A DNA stretch of 64,000 nucleotides, from assembly GCF_965228935.1 (NCBI RefSeq), contig NZ_OZ245846.1, forward strand, positions 2,294,001-2,358,000. Reading direction: 5' to 3'. Below the pieces are notes generated by a model that saw only the letters and a list, made by a program, of their open reading frames with translations, was not told the DNA's origin and searched no databases. Positions 59,156 through 64,000 of the stretch are shown piece after piece. Made by a program: the position numbers and the translations under genes. The DNA comes from Ulvibacterium sp965228935 (GTDB lineage Bacteria > Bacteroidota > Bacteroidia > Flavobacteriales > Flavobacteriaceae). Position 1 is the first letter of the stretch, and every line of letters starts with the position of its first letter.

Positions 59156-60619
59156 TTATGCCAGTATTTCGTTGACGACCTCCCCGTGGACGTCCGTCAA
59201 TCGATATCTCCTTCCTTGAAACTTGAAGGTCAGCTTTTCATGATTTACACCCAATAAGTGCATTAAAGTGGCCTGAAAGTCGTGGACATGTACGGGACGT
59301 TGTACTACATTATACCCAAACTCATCCGTTGCCCCTAAGGTAATCCCTTTTTTTATTCCCGCACCCGCCATAAAAATAGTAAAGCATTTTGGATGATGGT
59401 CCCTACCGAAGTTGGTAGCCGTTAATTGCCCCTGGGAATAATTGGTACGACCAAATTCTCCACCCCAGATAACCAAGGTGTCCTCCAACATGCCGCGCTG
59501 TTTTAAATCGGTGATCAGGGCTGCCGTAGCTTGGTCGGTATCCTTGCACTGTACCCTTATGGCATTAGGGAGATTACCGTGTTGATCCCATCCTTGATGA
59601 TACAATTGGATGAACTTTACATCGCGTTCGGCCAATCGTCTTGCCAAAATGCAATTGGCGGCGAAAGTACCGGGCTTTCGGCTATCCTCACCATACATAT
59701 CATAAATATAATCCGGTTCATCCTTGGTATCCATAATTTCCGGGACCGATGTCTGCATACGGAAAGCCATTTCATATTGGGCCATACGCGCTAGAATCTC
59801 GGGATCACCGACATCTTCATGGTTTATTTTTTCCAATTTCTGGAGATGATCCAATTGTTCCCGTCTACTCTTGCCATCAATACCGGGAGGATTGGTCAAA
59901 TAAAGTACGGGATCCTTTCCGGCCCTAAACTGTACCCCTTGATGTTGGGAAGGCAAAAATCCATTGCCCCATAGTCTGGAATATAGTGGCTGTCCATATT
60001 TATCTTTCGTAACCAGCACCACAAATTCTGGGAGGTTTTTGTTGTCCGATCCAAGGCCATAGCTTACCCAAGAACCGATGGAGGGTCGTCCGGGCAATTG
60101 TGACCCGGTTTGTAAAAAAGTAATGGCCGGATCATGATTTATAGCCTCAGTGTACATCGATTTGATAAAGCAGAGGTCATCCACCACTTTTGAGGTATAC
60201 GGCATTAAATTGCTCATCCAAGCCCCACTTTGCCCATGTTGCTTGAAATCGAAGATGGTTCCGGCAATGGGTAGGGACGCCTGGCCGGATGACATTCCGG
60301 TAAGCCGTTGCCCCTGTTGTACGCTTTCGGGCAGATCTTGTCCGTTCATTTTATTCAACAAAGGCTTGTAGTCAAATAGATCCAATTGCGAGGGTGCACC
60401 ACTCTGAAAAAGATAAATGACCCGTTTTACCTTGGGTGGAAAATGGGGCCGACCAAGAATTCCACCGCCATTTCCGGAATGTTGTTCCAATGGGGTGTTT
60501 TTGGCAAACATCCCTGTAGGATTTAACATGGAAGCCATGGAAAGCGCCCCCATTCCTAAAGTGGTCTTGGTCAGGAAATCCCTTCGTGTGTAATTTTTGT
60601 TATGATTATGGGTACACAT
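59156..60619 (-). CDS. DUF1501 protein, Tat-exported
   Basis: 487 residues. Tat signal 'YTRRDFLTKTTLGMGALSMA'. 'RVIYLFQSGAPSQLDLFDYK', 'GLGSDNKNLPEFVVLV', 'QLYHQGWDQHGNLP', 'TLVIWGGEFGRTNYSQG' and 'GRDHHPKCFTIFMAGAGIKK' are the conserved blocks of DUF1501, a sulfatase/alkaline-phosphatase-fold family usually encoded next to DUF1553/DUF1549 proteins in Planctomycetes and some Bacteroidota. Role in the module is not established. Confidence 0.92.
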   Translation of the reverse strand: MCTHNHNKNYTRRDFLTKTTLGMGALSMASMLNPTGMFAKNTPLEQHSGNGGGILGRPHFPPKVKRVIYLFQSGAPSQLDLFDYKPLLNKMNGQDLPESVQQGQRLTGMSSGQASLPIAGTIFDFKQHGQSGAWMSNLMPYTSKVVDDLCFIKSMYTEAINHDPAITFLQTGSQLPGRPSIGSWVSYGLGSDNKNLPEFVVLVTKDKYGQPLYSRLWGNGFLPSQHQGVQFRAGKDPVLYLTNPPGIDGKSRREQLDHLQKLEKINHEDVGDPEILARMAQYEMAFRMQTSVPEIMDTKDEPDYIYDMYGEDSRKPGTFAANCILARRLAERDVKFIQLYHQGWDQHGNLPNAIRVQCKDTDQATAALITDLKQRGMLEDTLVIWGGEFGRTNYSQGQLTATNFGRDHHPKCFTIFMAGAGIKKGITLGATDEFGYNVVQRPVHVHDFQATLMHLLGVNHEKLTFKFQGRRYRLTDVHGEVVNEILA

Positions 60620-60664
60620 GTTTTACAATTTTAAAGCTCAAGGTCGATACTTAACCTAGGTATT

Positions 60665-63600
60665 TTATCGTTTCATATATGCCTCGTCATGGTTTAAAAT
60701 GGTATTGGCCACCATGGTCAAAGCTGCTGTCTTATTTTTATCCAGTGTATTATCCAATTCCTTTTTCCCCACAGATAAAAGCTCAAGGGCTTCTTTTGGA
60801 TTGGCGTTGTATTTTTTAGACTGGGTTTCGTACAGTTCCTTTAAAATTGACGTCTCTTCCTTTTTGGGAAAGCGACTGACCGCCAATCGAAACCCATAGG
60901 CAATTTGATCGTCCAAGGAGACCCCGCCTTCTTTCTGCATCCGCGCCGCCAATACTTTTGAAGCTTCTACAAATTGGGTATCGTTCATCAAAACCAGGGC
61001 TTGCAAGGGTGTATTTGTATTTTCCCGTTTTACCGTACAGACCTCCCTGGAAGGGGCATCAAAAGCGGTCATTGCAGGGTGCGGAGCAGTCCTTCTAATA
61101 AAGGTATAAAGGCCTCTACGATATAGGCTGTCCCCTTCTGATTCCTTATAGTTCAACAAAATATGTGAAAAACTGTTCTTTTCGATCCAAAGACCCGGCG
61201 GCTGGTACGGCTTTACACTTTTCCCGCCAACTTGTTGGACCAAAAGTCCACTCGCGGCCAGGGCATTGTCCCGGATCATTTCCGCAGGCAAGCGGTAACT
61301 ATTGGTTCGTGCCAAATAGCTATTATTTGGATCCTTTTCCCGCATTTCGGACGAAACTTCCGAGGACTGTCTGTAGGTATGGGACATGACCATGGTTTTC
61401 AATAAGGCTTTCACATCCCAATTACTTTCTACAAAAGTGGTCGCCAGCCAATCCAATAGCTGTGGATGGGTGGGCAAAGCTCCCTGTACCCCAAAATCCT
61501 CTGGAGTGCTGACCAGTCCCTTACCAAATAGCATCTGCCAATATCGATTTACCGCTACCCGTGCTGTCAGTGGATTGTCTTTGGAAAAAATCCATTGAGC
61601 CAATCCCAATCGATTTTTTGGATAATCCTCGGAAAATCCGGGCAAAACTTCAGGAGTGTTAGCCTTTACCGGGTATAGGGGTTGTGTATAATCACCGCGG
61701 TTATAAACAAATGCCGGTCTTTCTTCGGGCATTTCTTCCATTACCATAACCTCCATTACGGGTATCATGTGCGAAAGCCATTGGCCCCTAAGCGCTTTGA
61801 GTTGTTTTTCTATTTTTCCGACTTCAGGTGTTTGATCAATCCAATATGCCGTTGCCCATTCTTTATCCGGTGTTTCGGAAGTGCCATCTTCCATAGCCAG
61901 TTGGGCTATCTCCGGGGGGGTGAGTTGTCTGGAGTGTATATAAATATCATCCAACTTTCCTTTAAAGATTCCGTTTTCCCCTGTAAAGGATCGATAACTT
62001 TTGGCCACCCTCACAGGTCTATTGAATATCACATGGGTAGCCGATTGTACGGTCTTAATGGATTTGTACAAACGGTCATAGGGGTACGTGACTTCAACCT
62101 TTTTGCCATCCATGAACAGTTGTAGGCCTTTTGCCTTACCCGAACCGTCATAGGTAAAGGCAACATGCCGCCATTCATTTTTTTGGATAGAGTCCTTTGA
62201 TTTTACATGAATATAATTATGGGGAAGGGAATGTATAAGCCGTACATTGAGTTGATTGAGACTGTCCAGATAAAAATCCCAACCACGCCAAAAACTATTC
62301 TTTTCACTTGAGGTGCCCAATAAAGTCTGTGTTTTTCCGGCCTCACGCTTGGAGGTGTTAAGCCAGAGCCCCACTGAAAACTCATCGGTCCACTCAAAAT
62401 TAGGAATGTCGTTTAAATGTACCTCGTCATATTCCCCGGTAAATTCAAAGGCTTTTCCTTTCTTGCCCATAGCAATTTTAGGAGCTTCCCGAGTGGTGAC
62501 CTTGGAATTTCCGTCAACAATATATCCTTTCTTGTTTCCACTTTTCTTTGTCAATTTCTCAAAGGGAAAATATCCCAGAACCCCTTTTTGTTTGAAATTA
62601 ACGGGAAGCTTTTTCATATATACATCCAAATCCGCCAATTCCTTTTTGGTCAATTTTAGTTGATTTTCTTTTTCCTGTATGGATTTTTCAATAGAAGCCA
62701 ACTTTTTTTCCGTTTCGGCATCGGGTAGGGAAAGCATAGGGCCATAATTACCGTCATCACCGGTCATACCCAATTCCTTTACATTATTGAAAAAGGCCGT
62801 CATTTGGAAATAATCCTTTTGGGAAATAGGATCGAATTTATGATCATGGCACCGGGCACAGGCCACCGTAAGTCCCAAAAGTGCAGTACCAACCGTTTCC
62901 GTACGGTTCCAAACGTAGTTGAGGCGAAATTCCTCCTCAATGGCCCCACCTTCTGCGGTCATGGGATGATTCCGATTAAAAGCGGTTGCCAATTTTTGTT
63001 CCCGGGTTGCATTGGGGAGGAGATCACCGGCCAATTGCCAGGTAACAAACTGATCATAGGGCATATTCTCCTTAAAGGCGTTGATGACCCAATCGCGCCA
63101 AGGCCACATTAACCGCCAACCATCGGCATGGAGTCCATGGGAATCGGCATAACGGGAAATATCCATCCAATCCAGGGCCAGACGTTCCGCATTGGCATCC
63201 GAATTGAGCAATCTATCGACCACTTTTTCATAAGCTTTTGGATCGGTATCTTCAAGGAAGGCATCAATTTCCTGTATCGTAGGGGGCAGTCCACTCAAAT
63301 CCATGGTAACCCTTCGCAACAGACGTTCTTTTTCCGTTTCGGGGGAAGGTTCAAAATGCTTTAATCGCAACTTTTGTTGTACGAATGCATCAATAGCATT
63401 GTGGTTGGGCCAGGAAACGCCATTGGTATTCGGTAAATTTGGTTTTTCAGGTTTGGCGAATGCCCAATGGGGCTTCCACTCCGCACCTTGTTCTATCCAT
63501 TTTATAATCATTGACTTTTCACTGGCCGAAAGGGACAGATGGGATTCCGGGGGAGGCATTACCATATCTGGGTCATTGCTCAATATCCTTTCGATACTTT

Positions 63601-63892
63601 CACTTTTCCCCGGTTTTCCGGAAACAAATGCATAGTTGCCACTATTGAGTTTACGGAACGCCTCCTCTTCCAAGTCCAGTCTTAAATCGGCCTTTCTGGA
63701 GGCTTCGTCCGGACCGTGGCACGCATAACAGCGATCGGATAAAATCGGTTTAACATGAAAGTTAAAGTCAATGGTTTCGGGGAGATGGGCATACGCCTCT
63801 TCTACATCTTCCGGAACATCAAGGGAACAAGACGTTAGGATCAATCCAAAACATAGGGGGAGAATTCTCAAAATCAACATGCCACCTCTCAT
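60665..63892 (-). CDS. PSCyt1-DUF1549-LamG-DUF1553 lipoprotein
   Basis: About 1075 residues from ATG 63892; a GTG at 63901 and ATG 63880 are alternatives, and all keep the lipoprotein signal 'LCFGLILTSC'. Order: Planctomycete cytochrome domain ('VKPILSDRCYACHGPDEASR', heme motif C-Y-A-C-H), DUF1549 ('ERLLRRVTMDLSGLPPTIQE', 'WMDISRYADSHGLHADG', second heme-like C-A-R-C-H in 'LTVACARCHDHKFDPISQKD'), coiled linker, LamG domain (about 460-650), DUF1553 ('NPLTARVAVNRYWQMLFGKG', 'YRLPAEMIRDNALAASGLLV', 'TNTPLQALVLMNDTQFVEAS'). Probably a periplasmic or surface redox enzyme acting on carbohydrate. First gene of the minus-strand module. Confidence 0.9.
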   Translation of the reverse strand: MRGGMLILRILPLCFGLILTSCSLDVPEDVEEAYAHLPETIDFNFHVKPILSDRCYACHGPDEASRKADLRLDLEEEAFRKLNSGNYAFVSGKPGKSESIERILSNDPDMVMPPPESHLSLSASEKSMIIKWIEQGAEWKPHWAFAKPEKPNLPNTNGVSWPNHNAIDAFVQQKLRLKHFEPSPETEKERLLRRVTMDLSGLPPTIQEIDAFLEDTDPKAYEKVVDRLLNSDANAERLALDWMDISRYADSHGLHADGWRLMWPWRDWVINAFKENMPYDQFVTWQLAGDLLPNATREQKLATAFNRNHPMTAEGGAIEEEFRLNYVWNRTETVGTALLGLTVACARCHDHKFDPISQKDYFQMTAFFNNVKELGMTGDDGNYGPMLSLPDAETEKKLASIEKSIQEKENQLKLTKKELADLDVYMKKLPVNFKQKGVLGYFPFEKLTKKSGNKKGYIVDGNSKVTTREAPKIAMGKKGKAFEFTGEYDEVHLNDIPNFEWTDEFSVGLWLNTSKREAGKTQTLLGTSSEKNSFWRGWDFYLDSLNQLNVRLIHSLPHNYIHVKSKDSIQKNEWRHVAFTYDGSGKAKGLQLFMDGKKVEVTYPYDRLYKSIKTVQSATHVIFNRPVRVAKSYRSFTGENGIFKGKLDDIYIHSRQLTPPEIAQLAMEDGTSETPDKEWATAYWIDQTPEVGKIEKQLKALRGQWLSHMIPVMEVMVMEEMPEERPAFVYNRGDYTQPLYPVKANTPEVLPGFSEDYPKNRLGLAQWIFSKDNPLTARVAVNRYWQMLFGKGLVSTPEDFGVQGALPTHPQLLDWLATTFVESNWDVKALLKTMVMSHTYRQSSEVSSEMREKDPNNSYLARTNSYRLPAEMIRDNALAASGLLVQQVGGKSVKPYQPPGLWIEKNSFSHILLNYKESEGDSLYRRGLYTFIRRTAPHPAMTAFDAPSREVCTVKRENTNTPLQALVLMNDTQFVEASKVLAARMQKEGGVSLDDQIAYGFRLAVSRFPKKEETSILKELYETQSKKYNANPKEALELLSVGKKELDNTLDKNKTAALTMVANTILNHDEAYMKR

Positions 63893-64000
63893 ATCAACCA
63901 CTAAAAATACATTATTTTAATTGAATTTTTGTGCATTTTCTAGGAGTTGATCATATCTTTTGTCATTTTGTGCATATATTATACGAATACTTAAAAATAT

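Overview
The window looks like chromosomal DNA of a marine Bacteroidota, most likely a Flavobacteriia (Zobellia/Maribacter-like). The reasons are two SusC/SusD pairs, arylsulfatases, a giant surface protein with a type B (CHU_C) type IX secretion C-terminus, GG-type natural-product leader peptides, near absence of Shine-Dalgarno sites, and many lipoproteins. All identifications come from reading the sequence; no database search was run.

Layout. (1) 1-841: start of a secreted heme-binding/propeller lipoprotein that runs off the left edge. (2) 880-11406 (minus) plus 11567-13006 (plus): a polysaccharide utilization locus with SusD, SusC, two sulfatases, a GH99/71-like protein and a clan GH-A-like DUF5722 enzyme. 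(3) 13383-23406: a GntR regulator divergent from a complete L-rhamnose catabolic operon (isomerase, rhamnulokinase, fused aldolase/dehydrogenase, class II aldolase, L-lactate dehydrogenase, permease), followed by a polysaccharide deacetylase. Tandem 10-bp repeats occur upstream of four transcription units in regions 2 and 3, suggesting one regulon for a sulfated, rhamnose-containing polysaccharide such as an ulvan- or rhamnan-like algal glycan. (4) 25736-25825: the 3' part of a tRNA-Val gene with its terminator and no 5' part, which looks like an integration scar. (5) 26087-31676: an operon of DUF1080 proteins, a Gfo/Idh oxidoreductase and a DUF6807 lipoprotein, then a LacI regulator. CGTTAACGTTAACG-type palindromes precede this operon and also the second SusC/SusD pair (40637-45435).

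(6) 31977-40370 lies between those two and is the most unusual part: a RiPP-like cluster. It has an orphan response regulator, a C39-like/VKOR/thioredoxin fusion, two Cys-rich precursors with 28-residue GG leaders, a wrecked peptidase-transporter gene, an APS kinase, a sulfotransferase, a GT2/GT27-like glycosyltransferase, a stand-alone lantibiotic-dehydratase C-terminal (SpaB_C-like) protein and a PLOD-like glycosyltransferase. The gene set suggests a disulfide-rich, sulfated and/or glycosylated peptide. The two precursor genes share a duplicated, structured leader RNA whose stem shows compensatory base changes.

(7) 46072-53970: a 2632-residue surface protein. (8) 54417-63892 (minus): a Planctomycetes-style module (PSCyt1/DUF1549/DUF1553, DUF1501, propeller, DUF2231/cytochrome/LRR) ending with a second L-lactate dehydrogenase paralogue and a PfkB sugar kinase.

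Three possible frameshifts sit in homopolymers (9 A at 9296-9304, 7 T at 35939-35945, 7 A at 40329-40335), so assembly indels must be excluded before any is given biological meaning.
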